From an archaeon (GTDB taxonomy: Archaea; Methanobacteriota_B; Thermococci; Methanofastidiosales; NM3), in NCBI GenBank assembly GCA_004212155.1, contig RXIG01000007.1, forward strand, positions 1-55,658: a DNA stretch of 55,658 nucleotides, given 5' to 3'. Below are positions 8,168-16,638 of the stretch, in pieces. The notes below the pieces were generated by a model. That model saw only the letters and a list, made by a program, of their open reading frames with translations. It made no database searches and was not told the DNA's origin. The stretch's first letter is position 1. Every line of letters starts with the position of its first letter. Made by a program: the position numbers and the translations under genes.

Positions 8168-9205
8168 ATGAACGTTCTCTTTATCGGTCTGTATCCGCCT
8201 CACATCGGTGGCATTGCCACCCACACATACCAACTCAAGACGCATCTTGAAGCGTTGGGTCATCATGTCTGCGTCGTCACCTACTGCCATGACGATGCTT
8301 GCGACGAGAACGTCGAGATGGTGCACACATGGCCGAGGTTTCGCGGCGTCTCGTTTATCAAGAACGCCTACCGCGTCGCCGAGCCGTTGGTAACGTCTCG
8401 CGACATTGATATCATCCATTCACACTACCTTTCGCCACCAGGCTACGTGGGCGCGCGTCTGTCGAAAAAGCACGGCATCCCCCATGTCACGACGGCCCAT
8501 GGAAGCGACGTCAACTTCATGTATGCGGGATATGTCGGACGATTCCTCATACGAAAGACCCTTGAGCACTGCAACGCCGTGATATGCGTGAGCAAGGCGC
8601 TCGAGTCACGAGTTCGCGCCATCACATCGCTTCCGACCCACTACGTCCCCAACGGCGTCGACACGTCGCTTTTCACACCCTCGAAAGAACCGAAGGAGTA
8701 TGTGCTCTATGTCGGCGCCCTGACGGCGCCAAAACATGTTGACGACCTCATCGACGCACTCACGGGCATGGGTGAGCCACTCGTCGTTGCCGGCGACGGA
8801 CAGCAGCGCCCACGTCTCGTCTGGCTCGCACGGCAGCGCAGGGTCCCCACGGAGTTCGTCGGATACACGCCTGATGTCCCCACGCTCATGCACAGGGCAA
8901 AGGCCCTTGTCCTTCCCTCAGAAGAGGAGGGATTCGGCCTGACGCTGCTTGAGGCGATGGCCGCGGGCGTGCCTGCGATAAGCCGCGACAACGGCGCGGC
9001 GCGCGAGATCATCGAGGACGGGAAAAATGGCCTGCTCTATTCGACCAAGGAGGGCCTTGCGGCGGCACTGCGACGCGTCATCTCGGATGATGAGCTCCGT
9101 TCGCGTCTGATAGAGGGGGGTCTGGCCACGGCCCGGCGGTTCACGTGGGACAGCGTCGCTGCGCGCACATCCGACGTATACTGCCTTTACGCGAAAACCA
9201 TTTAA
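8168..9205 (+). CDS. GT4-family glycosyltransferase
   Basis: 345 residues with GT-B architecture: an N-terminal Rossmann half beginning with P-P-H-I-G-G-I-A-T-H, and a C-terminal half with the E-E-E-G-F-G-L-T-L-L-E-A-M-A-A-G-P motif that binds the sugar nucleotide in the GT4 family. V-P-N-G-V-D marks the domain junction. Likely transfers a sugar from an NDP-sugar onto a lipid, polysaccharide or glycoprotein; the substrate cannot be told from sequence. TATA (ACTTTATACC, about 8139-8148) implies a leaderless transcript starting near the ATG. It stands alone, not in a polysaccharide cluster. Confidence 0.88.
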   Translation: MNVLFIGLYPPHIGGIATHTYQLKTHLEALGHHVCVVTYCHDDACDENVEMVHTWPRFRGVSFIKNAYRVAEPLVTSRDIDIIHSHYLSPPGYVGARLSKKHGIPHVTTAHGSDVNFMYAGYVGRFLIRKTLEHCNAVICVSKALESRVRAITSLPTHYVPNGVDTSLFTPSKEPKEYVLYVGALTAPKHVDDLIDALTGMGEPLVVAGDGQQRPRLVWLARQRRVPTEFVGYTPDVPTLMHRAKALVLPSEEEGFGLTLLEAMAAGVPAISRDNGAAREIIEDGKNGLLYSTKEGLAAALRRVISDDELRSRLIEGGLATARRFTWDSVAARTSDVYCLYAKTI

Positions 9206-9237
9206 CGTAACAGTCACGAGTCGCACAGGGTGAGCCG

Positions 9238-9819
9238 GTGATCATATCTAAGAGTTTTCACCACGGATGGTATTACTGGTTTCGATACGACCATGACAAG
9301 CTCGCAGCCCATGAGAGCGAACACTACGCAAGCGAGCTGCTTGGATTCTTTTCAACGATAGAGTGCTGCCCACATCTCCACTTCGGACAGGAACCGCGTG
9401 CCTCATCGCTTCGCCTTCCGCGGCGATACGTGCACCGCGTGCGCCACCCGCTCACGAAGTTCACCATGTACGGCAACGACGTCTACAGGGAACGCTACCG
9501 CACCGCGCACAGCAGGGTCGAGATGTTCTTGCTCGAGCATGATATCGAGACCGTTGCCGTGGAGATCCCCGTCTGGCTCGAGGAGGACGAGACGGAGCTT
9601 GTGGGGTTCGATGCGCCCCTTACCGGCCATATCGATGTGCTCAGGCTCACAGACAAGATCGAGGTGTGGGACTACAAGCCCAACGCCGAACGTGAGCGCT
9701 ACGCTTCGACGCAGGTCTACTGGTACGTGCTTATGCTGGCAAAACGCCTCGGTCTCTCGCTTGACGACTTTCGCGCAGGGTACTTCGATGAAGAGGTGTG
9801 CTACCTGGTCACTCTTTGA
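9238..9819 (+). CDS. PD-(D/E)XK superfamily nuclease, RecB/Cas4-like
   Basis: 193 residues, GTG start. The C-terminal half shows the nuclease core: G-H-I-D-V-L (metal-binding Asp), then I-E-V-W-D-Y-K-P (D-x-K) and a helix with T-Q-V-Y-W-Y whose Gln follows the family pattern. No cysteine cluster like that of Cas4 or AddB is seen and there is no CRISPR array or cas gene in the window, so a housekeeping DNA-processing role is more likely than defence. The 3' end overlaps the convergent DUF371 gene by 11 bases. Confidence 0.7.
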   Translation: MIISKSFHHGWYYWFRYDHDKLAAHESEHYASELLGFFSTIECCPHLHFGQEPRASSLRLPRRYVHRVRHPLTKFTMYGNDVYRERYRTAHSRVEMFLLEHDIETVAVEIPVWLEEDETELVGFDAPLTGHIDVLRLTDKIEVWDYKPNAERERYASTQVYWYVLMLAKRLGLSLDDFRAGYFDEEVCYLVTL

Positions 9820-10222
9820 TGGTGAGCGTGACCGTCACGATGCGCGACGGGTCCCGAAGGCATCGCACAAGCTCTCTTGGCATGTCGCAAGCAGCCCCAT
9901 CGGCGCCGACGAGCAGCGTTCTCGGGCACTCGTATGCGCTCGTTCGTATCACCATGTCGTGCGGATGCGTAAGCTCAAGGCGTGGCGTACCCCTGCCCAT
10001 CAACGTCCACTCGGCGTCGCCGCACCGAAACGTCACGCGCACACCGTTTTCTCGAAGTTTGTCCTTGAAGCGCTGCGGCATGTCACGGAGCCCCTTGTCG
10101 GCGCCGACGGCAACGATGCACGTCCCTCGCGGCGTGAGCGACGTGTCTGTTGTCACCTCGATAGTCGTTTTGTGCGTCGCCCGCACGTTCTCGTGGCCGC
10201 GTGCCGTGATGACAAAATCCAT
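9809..10222 (-). CDS. DUF371 family archaeal protein
   Basis: 137 residues matching the conserved archaeal DUF371 family as I recall it: A-R-G-H-E-N-V-R-A-T-H-K-T-T near the N-terminus, L-T-P-R-G-T-C-I-V-A-V-G-A-D-K, D-M-V-I-R-T-S and a C-terminal hydrophobic strand. Function unknown; the near-universal archaeal distribution suggests a core role. A minus-strand TATA box at 10239-10248 lies about 25 bases before the ATG, so the mRNA is probably leaderless. Confidence 0.8.
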   Translation of the reverse strand: MDFVITARGHENVRATHKTTIEVTTDTSLTPRGTCIVAVGADKGLRDMPQRFKDKLRENGVRVTFRCGDAEWTLMGRGTPRLELTHPHDMVIRTSAYECPRTLLVGADGAACDMPRELVRCLRDPSRIVTVTLTIKE

Positions 10223-10307
10223 AATTCCCCTACGGTAGGGGATATAAAAAACAGTGGGGCGCGGGATTGAGCAAGATTTATAAGTGGCCTGGGCTTACGT
10301 GGTAGTG

Positions 10308-10871
10308 ATGGACTGTTCTCACGAAGATTACACGATCCTTAAGAGGCGCGGACGGCAGATCACCGCGCGATGCAACGAATGCGGAGAGGTCATCACCTGG
10401 GTGAGGGAGAAGCGCATCCCCGTTCCCATCGTCATCAACAGGCACGAGAGCTCCGAGCGCACCGACGTGATGCTCGAGCGCGACAGGGTCGTCATCCTCA
10501 ACGAGGTCCTTGATGTGGAAGGCGAGGACGTCGAGGTGCATGCGATAGAGGTGGGGAACAAGCGCGTCGATCGTGAGCAGGCGGATGCGATCGATTGCAT
10601 ATGGGGCGTCTCGCTCTCGTTTCCCCAGATCGTCGGGGTCTCCGTCCACCTCCCCGAGCGCACGCTCTCATACAAGGTCGCCGTCGAGAGGGACCGCTGG
10701 TTCGGTGTAGGCGACGTGCTCCAGATCGGCATGATCACCTTCAAGGTAACAAGCCTCATCACCGAGCGCGGCAAGCGCAAGAAGGCGGCGGCTGACGAGA
10801 TCAAGCGCATATACGGCACGCCGACCACCATGCTCGCAAAGGAGATGCTGGAGGTATACCATGGAGTTTGA
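10308..10871 (+). CDS. HVO_0476-family zinc-finger protein
   Basis: 187 residues from ATG 10308, about 30 bases downstream of the TATA box GATTTATAAG at 10273-10282; upstream in-frame GTG codons (10284, 10299, 10305) are less likely. The N-terminus has C-S-H and C-N-E-C around a R-R-G-R-Q linker, a short zinc finger; the rest is a conserved beta-rich domain with W-G-V-S and G-V-G-D-V-L-Q-I-G-M-I segments, as in the archaeal HVO_0476 family. Its last 11 bases overlap pcm, a pairing that I recall in other archaea. Molecular function unknown. Confidence 0.72.
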   Translation: MDCSHEDYTILKRRGRQITARCNECGEVITWVREKRIPVPIVINRHESSERTDVMLERDRVVILNEVLDVEGEDVEVHAIEVGNKRVDREQADAIDCIWGVSLSFPQIVGVSVHLPERTLSYKVAVERDRWFGVGDVLQIGMITFKVTSLITERGKRKKAAADEIKRIYGTPTTMLAKEMLEVYHGV

Positions 10872-11505
10872 ATCGTTGCGCGCCCGAATGGTGGAGCGGC
10901 TCGTCGATGAAGGTTACATCCTCACTGAGAACGTGCGACGAGCGTTTGAGGCCGTCCCCCGGGAGCGCTTCGTCCCTTCCGAGTACCGTGCCCGCAGTTA
11001 TGTCGATATGCCGCTTCCCATAGGAGAGGGACAGACGATATCGGCACCGTCCATGGTAGCCATCATGCTCGAGGTCTCGGACCTCTCTGAGGGACTCAAC
11101 ACGCTCGAGATCGGAGCCGGCTCCGGTTACAACGCATGCCTCATCGCGCAGATCGTGGGCGACGACCATCTGGTGACGATCGAGCGCATTCACACGGTCT
11201 ATATGCAGGCAAAGGAGAATCTGAAGCGATGCAGCAAGGTCGTTGACGTCGTCCATGGCGATGGCACAGAGGGCTGGCCTGCCAAGGCACCCTACGACAG
11301 GATCATCATCACGGCTGCCGCCCCAGACCTGCCAAAACCGCTCAAGGAACAGCTGAAGGTGGGAGGCAAGTTGATAGCCCCCGTGGGGAAAACGGCCGGG
11401 TTCCAGACCCTTACCGTCGCTATCAAGCAGCCGGACGGTTCCTTCAAGGAGAAACGGTTCGGCGCGTGCGCATTCGTTCCGCTCATTGGAACGTATGGTT
11501 TTTAA
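10861..11505 (+). CDS. pcm: Protein-L-isoaspartate O-methyltransferase
   Basis: Methylates L-isoaspartyl residues in damaged proteins using SAM, starting their repair. 214 residues, the normal length. Motifs: P-R-E-R-F-V-P near residue 34, G-Q-T-I-S-A-P-S-M-V-A (substrate site), L-E-I-G-A-G-S-G-Y-N-A (SAM-binding loop), and G-D-G-T-E-G-W with the following D-R-I-I-I-T-A-A-A. Start overlaps the preceding zinc-finger gene by 11 bases, implying translational coupling. Confidence 0.95.
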   Translation: MEFESLRARMVERLVDEGYILTENVRRAFEAVPRERFVPSEYRARSYVDMPLPIGEGQTISAPSMVAIMLEVSDLSEGLNTLEIGAGSGYNACLIAQIVGDDHLVTIERIHTVYMQAKENLKRCSKVVDVVHGDGTEGWPAKAPYDRIIITAAAPDLPKPLKEQLKVGGKLIAPVGKTAGFQTLTVAIKQPDGSFKEKRFGACAFVPLIGTYGF

Positions 11506-11536
11506 AGGTGGAGCCAGAGAGTCTCTGGGGAGAATT

Positions 11537-12424
11537 ATGAATAAAAACTTTTTATGCGCCCTTTTGGTCGTAGTGCTCATCGCCCCGCTCCTGGCGGGAT
11601 GCATTTCATCTGACTCCAACGACGATGAGGTGGACACCGATGGCGACGGCTGGACTGACAAGGAAGAGATGGCAGCAGGAACAAACACCGAAAACCCTGA
11701 CACCGATGGCGACGGCATCCCCGACCCGACCGACCCAAATCCTCTCGTGGCACAGGGAACGACGACACCGCCCCCAACGACGACCCAACCCCCGTCAACG
11801 ACCGAACCTCCAACGACTACGCAATCGCCCACAACGACATCCCCTCCCTCGGGGGACGACGAAACATGGATGCTCTACGAGTTCGAGGTCGGCGAGGAGT
11901 TCACGTACGACGTTTCCTGGACCACGTCCGACATGACAGAATCAGGCACGCTCCACATCGACGTCCTGTCTTCATCGACGAGCGACTACAAGATCCACTA
12001 TTATGGCTCATACACGGGCTTTCTGGATGGGTCGTTTGATACGACATTTACTACCAACAGGGAGACCGTCTATGACGACTTCGTCACGAACGTCTCGAAC
12101 AACTACACGATGATCTCACCGATGTTCTCGTTCACCATCCTCGGCAGCTGGTGGAACTACAACTTCTCCAATCAACAGTTCTATATCGGCAACACGTGGT
12201 CCGTGACCTACGATGGCGAGACGACGACGTTCGAGGTCACAGGGGAATGCTCGCACGCAGGATTGAACGGCTATTATGGCCAGTGGACATATACGGGAGA
12301 GGACATGGAGATAGGCGTCTGCGTATCCCCTGACGTGCCGTTGGCGCTCGCTTCGGAGTACCGGTTTGGCTCGGGCGACTCGGAGATCGTCTACACGTCG
12401 GAGCTGGTCGACTACAACTCCTGA
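11537..12424 (+). CDS. Lipoprotein with calcium-binding-type repeats, Thr/Pro linker and paralogous C-terminal domain
   Basis: 295 residues from ATG 11537 (GGGGAG upstream). The lipobox L-L-A-G-C gives a lipidated Cys at about residue 23. Two thrombospondin-type-3-like acidic repeats follow (D-T-D-G-D-G-W and D-T-D-G-D-G-I-P-D), likely calcium-binding, then a T/P/S linker (about 75-112). The C-terminal domain of about 185 residues is clearly paralogous to that of the next gene, with conserved W-L-Y-E-F-E-V-G, T-I-L-G-S-W-W and a pair of cysteines in C-S-H-A-G and C-V-S-P-D. Predicted to be anchored on the outer face of the membrane. Family not recognised. The TTTTTAAAGG box at 11498-11507 may be its promoter. 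Confidence 0.75.
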   Translation: MNKNFLCALLVVVLIAPLLAGCISSDSNDDEVDTDGDGWTDKEEMAAGTNTENPDTDGDGIPDPTDPNPLVAQGTTTPPPTTTQPPSTTEPPTTTQSPTTTSPPSGDDETWMLYEFEVGEEFTYDVSWTTSDMTESGTLHIDVLSSSTSDYKIHYYGSYTGFLDGSFDTTFTTNRETVYDDFVTNVSNNYTMISPMFSFTILGSWWNYNFSNQQFYIGNTWSVTYDGETTTFEVTGECSHAGLNGYYGQWTYTGEDMEIGVCVSPDVPLALASEYRFGSGDSEIVYTSELVDYNS

Positions 12425-12609
12425 TACTACCTTCTTTTCTTTCTTTTTTTGATACATCCTATACGGTATCGGTGCCCTCTCTACCCATGCGCCCCCACTG
12501 CCATGTTTGGCGATCGACTGATGTGCCCTTGCACACCTCATGAAGATATATCCTGTCATGCGAATACTTTTTTATATGTGGCTTCATGATATTTCATTGG
12601 GAGGTACAT
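12425..12609 (+). promoter_or_regulatory. Spacer between the paired lipoprotein genes: T-rich terminator and new promoter
   Basis: A T/C run at 12431-12450 follows the first lipoprotein stop. A TATA-like CTTTTTTATATG at about 12568-12579 and a ribosome-binding site GGGAGG at 12599-12604 precede the second. The two paralogues therefore seem to be separately transcribed. Nothing else is seen here. Confidence 0.5.
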
Positions 12610-13392
12610 ATGCGTAAATTTATTAGTATATTGATGGCTATTGTCATCATATCTTCCCTTTCCGTAGGATGCATATCCTCGGATGGGGATGACAATGGAA
12701 CGACGACCCAACCTCCGACCACGACACAGGCGCCAACGACCACCCAGTCCCCTACTACGACGCAAGCCCCAACGACGACCCAACCTCCGACCACGACACA
12801 GGCGCCAACGACCAGCGCCCCTGGAAACGGCGAATCGTGGGAGCTCTATGACTTCGAGGTAGGGCAAAGCTTTACCTACGATGTCAGCTGGTCGAGCGAG
12901 GACATGGCCGAATCAGGCACGATACACATCGACATCCTTCCCTCATCGGCAGCTGATTACGAGGTCCACTATTATGGCTCCACCGACTCCATGAACATCT
13001 CGTTTGACACGAGATTCAACACGAACAGGGGATCGTTTTACAACGATTTCGTGAACAATCTCTATTCAGGTTACACGGTGCTGGCACCGATGTTCACGTT
13101 CACCATCCTCGGAAGCTGGTGGAACGCCTACTTTGCCGGCAGAACGTTCTACGTGGGCAATTCGTGGTCGATCACCGTTGATGGGGAGACGGCGACGTTC
13201 GAGATACAGGACACATGCTCGCATGCTGGCATCGAAGGATACTACGGGCTATGGACGCATACCGTTCAAGACACGAGGCTTGGCACGTGCGTCTCACCCG
13301 ATGTCCCGCTGGTGCTTGCCTCGGAGTTTCGCACGGATTCGGGCGATTCAGAGGTCGTCTACACGGCAGAGCTTGTCGAGTACAGCTCCTGA
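12610..13392 (+). CDS. Lipoprotein paralogue with Thr/Pro repeat linker
   Basis: 260 residues from ATG 12610. Lipobox S-V-G-C, then a linker of T-T-T-Q-A-P / T-T-T-Q-P-P units encoded by a repeated DNA segment (12704-12742 and 12773-12811 are near-identical), and the same C-terminal domain of about 185 residues as in the previous gene (T-I-L-G-S-W-W, C-S-H-A-G, C-V-S-P-D-V-P). It lacks the acidic D-x-D-G-D repeats of its neighbour. The Thr-rich linker is a likely O-glycosylated stalk. The tandem arrangement points to recent duplication followed by divergence of the N-terminal part. Ligand unknown. Confidence 0.75.
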   Translation: MRKFISILMAIVIISSLSVGCISSDGDDNGTTTQPPTTTQAPTTTQSPTTTQAPTTTQPPTTTQAPTTSAPGNGESWELYDFEVGQSFTYDVSWSSEDMAESGTIHIDILPSSAADYEVHYYGSTDSMNISFDTRFNTNRGSFYNDFVNNLYSGYTVLAPMFTFTILGSWWNAYFAGRTFYVGNSWSITVDGETATFEIQDTCSHAGIEGYYGLWTHTVQDTRLGTCVSPDVPLVLASEFRTDSGDSEVVYTAELVEYSS

Positions 13393-13451
13393 ATCCTTTC
13401 CTTTTATTTATTAGCAACCTTTTTATTGGCGTCTGCTGTAGGTGAGGTATC

Positions 13452-14582
13452 ATGAAGCTCTATTCTGTGGTGTTTGTCGCTTTTCTTGCCTTGGCCATGG
13501 TCGAGACATCGGAGCCCACGATGTCGGTCGATTACACCGAACAGGCCGCGCCTGGCGGCATGGTCCTGTTTTCGATTCGCATTGACAATACCACTGACAG
13601 CCCCTGCTGCAACAGCTACGTCCATATCGACACGGCGGCGATGGACGATAGCGACCTCTCAGCGTTCAATATCATCAAGGGCAAGGCGACGCTTGAGCCC
13701 ACGATAGGGCCGGGATCGTCATCCCAGGCGCTGCTGCAGCTGCAGGTCAACTCCGGGACGCCTGATGACGTATACGATGTCGCTATCACGTTTGAGGGCG
13801 GGCTTGGCACATGCGAAGGGGGGTGTTTTCCCTTCACGGTCTCACAGAGCTTCCCGGTCACGGTGAAGCGCAAGGTGCCATCGCTTTACTACGAGTATGA
13901 GCGGACAAACGACGTCGTGAGCGGAGCTGCCGAGGACATCACGATCACGATCCTCAACACCGGCACGGGCGATGCGAAGGACTTCAAGCTCAACGTCGGC
14001 GGCGGGCTCGATACCACGGTCTCCCCGTCGACGATATCATCCATCCCTGCTTCGAGCTCGAAGAGTGCTACGGTGACGATCAATGCGTCAGACGTGCCGG
14101 CGGGCAAGTACGAGCTCTCGCTCAATGTCGCGTTCTACGATACCTACTTTCGACTCTACACCGACACCATGCCGCTCGTGGTCCAGATGCGCCCGCCCCG
14201 GCCACAGCTCGAGGTCGAGGCGTTATACGGGCCCGACTCCCTTATCCTCCAACTAAGCAACGTCGGGGGTCTCAAGGCGCAATCCATCGCTGTTGATGCC
14301 ACGCTGGACGGTACGAAGGTCGTCGACCAGGACATCGACATCATCGCGTCCCAGGGCACGCTCCTTATCCCCGTGAACGTTTCATCCGGCCTATCGGACG
14401 GATCGGTCGTCTCGTTCGATGCCACGTACGAGGACATCGACGGAACGAGCTACTCGCTCCAGAGAGAAATCTTTATTAACATATCAGAGGATAGTGCGAG
14501 GGGCACGATAGTGCTCGCATTGGCGCTGATAGGCGTGGCCATCGCCGGCGCTGCCTACGCCGCGAAGAGGAGAAGACGATGA
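13452..14582 (+). CDS. CARDB/COG1361-like exported protein with C-terminal membrane anchor
   Basis: 376 residues: signal peptide (about 1-19), three beta-sandwich repeats of CARDB/NEW3 type recognisable by D-I-T-I-T-I-L-N-T-G-T-G-D-A and L-I-L-Q-L-S-N-V-G-G-L-K-A, then a transmembrane helix near 350-370 and an R-R-R-R tail. C-C near residue 55 and C-E-G-G-C near 120 offer disulfide partners. The last four bases overlap the start of the DsbD-like gene, so the two are almost certainly co-translated, suggesting this protein is a substrate or partner of that thiol system (inference). Confidence 0.7.
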   Translation: MKLYSVVFVAFLALAMVETSEPTMSVDYTEQAAPGGMVLFSIRIDNTTDSPCCNSYVHIDTAAMDDSDLSAFNIIKGKATLEPTIGPGSSSQALLQLQVNSGTPDDVYDVAITFEGGLGTCEGGCFPFTVSQSFPVTVKRKVPSLYYEYERTNDVVSGAAEDITITILNTGTGDAKDFKLNVGGGLDTTVSPSTISSIPASSSKSATVTINASDVPAGKYELSLNVAFYDTYFRLYTDTMPLVVQMRPPRPQLEVEALYGPDSLILQLSNVGGLKAQSIAVDATLDGTKVVDQDIDIIASQGTLLIPVNVSSGLSDGSVVSFDATYEDIDGTSYSLQREIFINISEDSARGTIVLALALIGVAIAGAAYAAKRRRR

Positions 14583-16042
14583 AACGGACACCACTGCTTG
14601 GAATCTTGCTCGTGCTCACGCTGCTCGCACTCGCCTGCGCACCCACATACGGTGCGGAGCCCGAGTCATCCGAGCCGCTCCAGGTGATCTTCTTCTACGA
14701 GGAGGGGTGCACCGACTGCCAGGCGTTCAAGCCGACACTCGATGAGATCGAAGAGGAGTACGGCAGCAGGATAGAGGTCACGCGCCATGACGTCTTCACA
14801 TCCGAGGGATGGGACCTGTACACATCCTATGGGTTCACCAAGGTCCCTGCGCTTGTCATCGGCTCGACAGCGCTCGAATACGAATCAGACAAGTTCACCA
14901 AGGAGCATGTCTCCTCGATCATCGACGCCAAGCTCGACGCTACCGTGCGTGTCGAGTATTTCTACGAAGAGGGATGCGACGCATGTAATGAGTTCAAGCC
15001 ATCGCTTGAGGCGCTCAAGGAGAAGTACGGGGACCAGATCACCATCGTGCGCTACGACGTCTTCACATCAGAGGGCTGGGAGAGGTTCACATCCTATGGA
15101 TTCACGGTCACCCCCGCCGTCTCGGTCAACGGCAAGATGAACGTCGAATATCCCGAGACGACCTACGACACGATCGATGGGTTCATCCAGAAGGCGCTGG
15201 AGGGAAAGGATGACGAATACTCCAACGTAACGCAGTGGTCGATACCCGTTGCCTTCACGCTCGGATTCTTCTCGTCGTTCTCGCCGTGCCTCATGGCTGT
15301 CCTCTCGTTCATCCTCGCCTATACCGCAGGCACATCGAAAAAACGCAGCGAGGCCATGGGAAAGTCGATCTTTTTCGGCATAGGCCTTGTCATCATGTAT
15401 ACCGTCATCGCAATATCGATGGCGCTCTTGGGCCAGCGGCTTACCAACTTCAAGTTCTACATGTCGCTTGTCGGTGCCATGATCACATTCGTGCTTGGCC
15501 TCAACCTTATCAACTACGTTGTCGAGGCGGTCGAGATACCGCTTTCGACGAAGGGTTTCTCTCAAAAGCTCGTCCATCATTTCGTGGGGAGGAAGGGTTA
15601 CCTTGGCGCAATCGTGCTCGGTGTGATATTCTCTGCCGTCAAGCTCCCATGCGCGGCCCCGGCACTCGTCGTCATCCTCACGCAGATAGCCGACAAGGGC
15701 AATCTCGTCTTTGGCATGACGCTCATCGCGGCGTTCTCCGCAGGCGTCATCTTGCCGTTCATATTCATCGGCATCCTCAGTGGGGGCACGACCGACGTGG
15801 CGCGCAAGATGCGCTGGTCGTCCGTGGTGCGCACCCTCGTCTGGGGGGGAAGCGGCGTTGTCGTGCTCATCGTGTCGGGATGGATACTCTACACGGCATT
15901 TGAAATGCTGCCCGCCGTAACAGACACCCACTTCTACGTGACGCTCATCGCGATGACGGTGACCGCGATGGTCATCATATATGCGCTCATACGGTGGAGG
16001 AAGAAGGACGGCGGCCACATCCGCCCCATGGAAGAGTACTGA
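14579..16042 (+). CDS. Membrane thiol-disulfide transporter: two thioredoxin domains fused to a CcdA/DsbD-like core
   Basis: 487 residues. After a signal peptide (1-25) come two almost identical thioredoxin-like domains, about 33-118 with C44-T-D-C47 and about 122-207 with C133-D-A-C136, each followed by a similar V-F-T-S-E-G-W stretch and a cis-Pro (V-P-A, T-P-A). From W220 there are about six membrane helices of the CcdA/DsbD type, with the two functional cysteines in F-S-P-C237 and L-P-C358. Such proteins carry electrons across the membrane to outside thiols. The order (thioredoxins before the core) differs from DsbD, whose thioredoxin is C-terminal. It overlaps the upstream CARDB-like gene by four bases. 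Confidence 0.87.
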   Translation: MKRTPLLGILLVLTLLALACAPTYGAEPESSEPLQVIFFYEEGCTDCQAFKPTLDEIEEEYGSRIEVTRHDVFTSEGWDLYTSYGFTKVPALVIGSTALEYESDKFTKEHVSSIIDAKLDATVRVEYFYEEGCDACNEFKPSLEALKEKYGDQITIVRYDVFTSEGWERFTSYGFTVTPAVSVNGKMNVEYPETTYDTIDGFIQKALEGKDDEYSNVTQWSIPVAFTLGFFSSFSPCLMAVLSFILAYTAGTSKKRSEAMGKSIFFGIGLVIMYTVIAISMALLGQRLTNFKFYMSLVGAMITFVLGLNLINYVVEAVEIPLSTKGFSQKLVHHFVGRKGYLGAIVLGVIFSAVKLPCAAPALVVILTQIADKGNLVFGMTLIAAFSAGVILPFIFIGILSGGTTDVARKMRWSSVVRTLVWGGSGVVVLIVSGWILYTAFEMLPAVTDTHFYVTLIAMTVTAMVIIYALIRWRKKDGGHIRPMEEY

Positions 16043-16044
16043 CA

Positions 16045-16563
16045 CTAGAGGTCGTGGAACATCCTGTCGCGCCGCACCGTTCCGTCGTCCGCGCATGCGC
16101 CCTCGCGGACGAGAAGATGTGTTTTCAGGTCTGTGCCGGCCGAAAAGCCGCCGAGCCCGCAATCGGAGGACACGACGCGATGGCAGGGATAGATCAACGG
16201 AAGCGGATTGCGCTTGAGCGCTTGCCCCACCGCCCGCGGACTTCGAATGCCAAGGGCGCGCGCAATGGCGCCATACGATGTCACGTAGCCATGCGGCACC
16301 TTCGCAAGCGTTGCGAGCACCGACCTATCGAAGGCGGAAACGTCCTTTAACATGAACGGCACCTCGTGCATCTCCCCCGTGGTGAGCCACTCCTTTAGCA
16401 TGAACGCATATGTGTCGAGTGATGGGTCGTGACCCGTTTGCGGAAGGCTGTCCTCCCTGAGCGCAATGCGCGATACGCACTCATCCCCCCATACTATGAG
16501 GTAGTGTTTCGTCCTGTCGAACGTATAGGGGCACCATCCATGCACGCCGGCCTCGCGAGCCAT
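16045..16563 (-). CDS. ogt: Methylated-DNA--protein-cysteine methyltransferase
   Basis: Suicide repair protein that takes the methyl group from O6-methylguanine. 172 residues. The C-terminal domain has the helix-turn-helix with S-P-R-A-V-G-Q-A (Arg finger), the active-site P-C-H-R-V-V and the G-G-F-S-A-G loop, followed by a K-x-x-L-L-x-x-E-G segment. The N-terminal domain is divergent, as is usual. It ends two bases from the stop of the DsbD-like gene, converging with it. Confidence 0.94.
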   Translation of the reverse strand: MAREAGVHGWCPYTFDRTKHYLIVWGDECVSRIALREDSLPQTGHDPSLDTYAFMLKEWLTTGEMHEVPFMLKDVSAFDRSVLATLAKVPHGYVTSYGAIARALGIRSPRAVGQALKRNPLPLIYPCHRVVSSDCGLGGFSAGTDLKTHLLVREGACADDGTVRRDRMFHDL

Positions 16564-16638
16564 ATGTCTTATATGCTCTCATTCTTATTAAAGTGAACGC
16601 AGGGTGACGCTTTTATGGTGCGATCTGGTAGGAGACAC

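Noticed and set aside
9238..9819. Reading the PD-(D/E)XK nuclease as Cas4 and the locus as CRISPR-linked
   Set aside because: No iron-sulfur cysteines, no repeats and no other cas genes in the window.
12704..12811. Repeated ACGAC/CCAAC units as a possible CRISPR or tandem repeat array
   Set aside because: They encode the Thr/Pro/Gln linker of a lipoprotein in frame, with no spacers or cas genes.
15068..16162. 364-residue minus-strand open frame opposite the DsbD-like gene
   Set aside because: Strongly biased to Arg/His/Glu and antisense to a well-supported gene.
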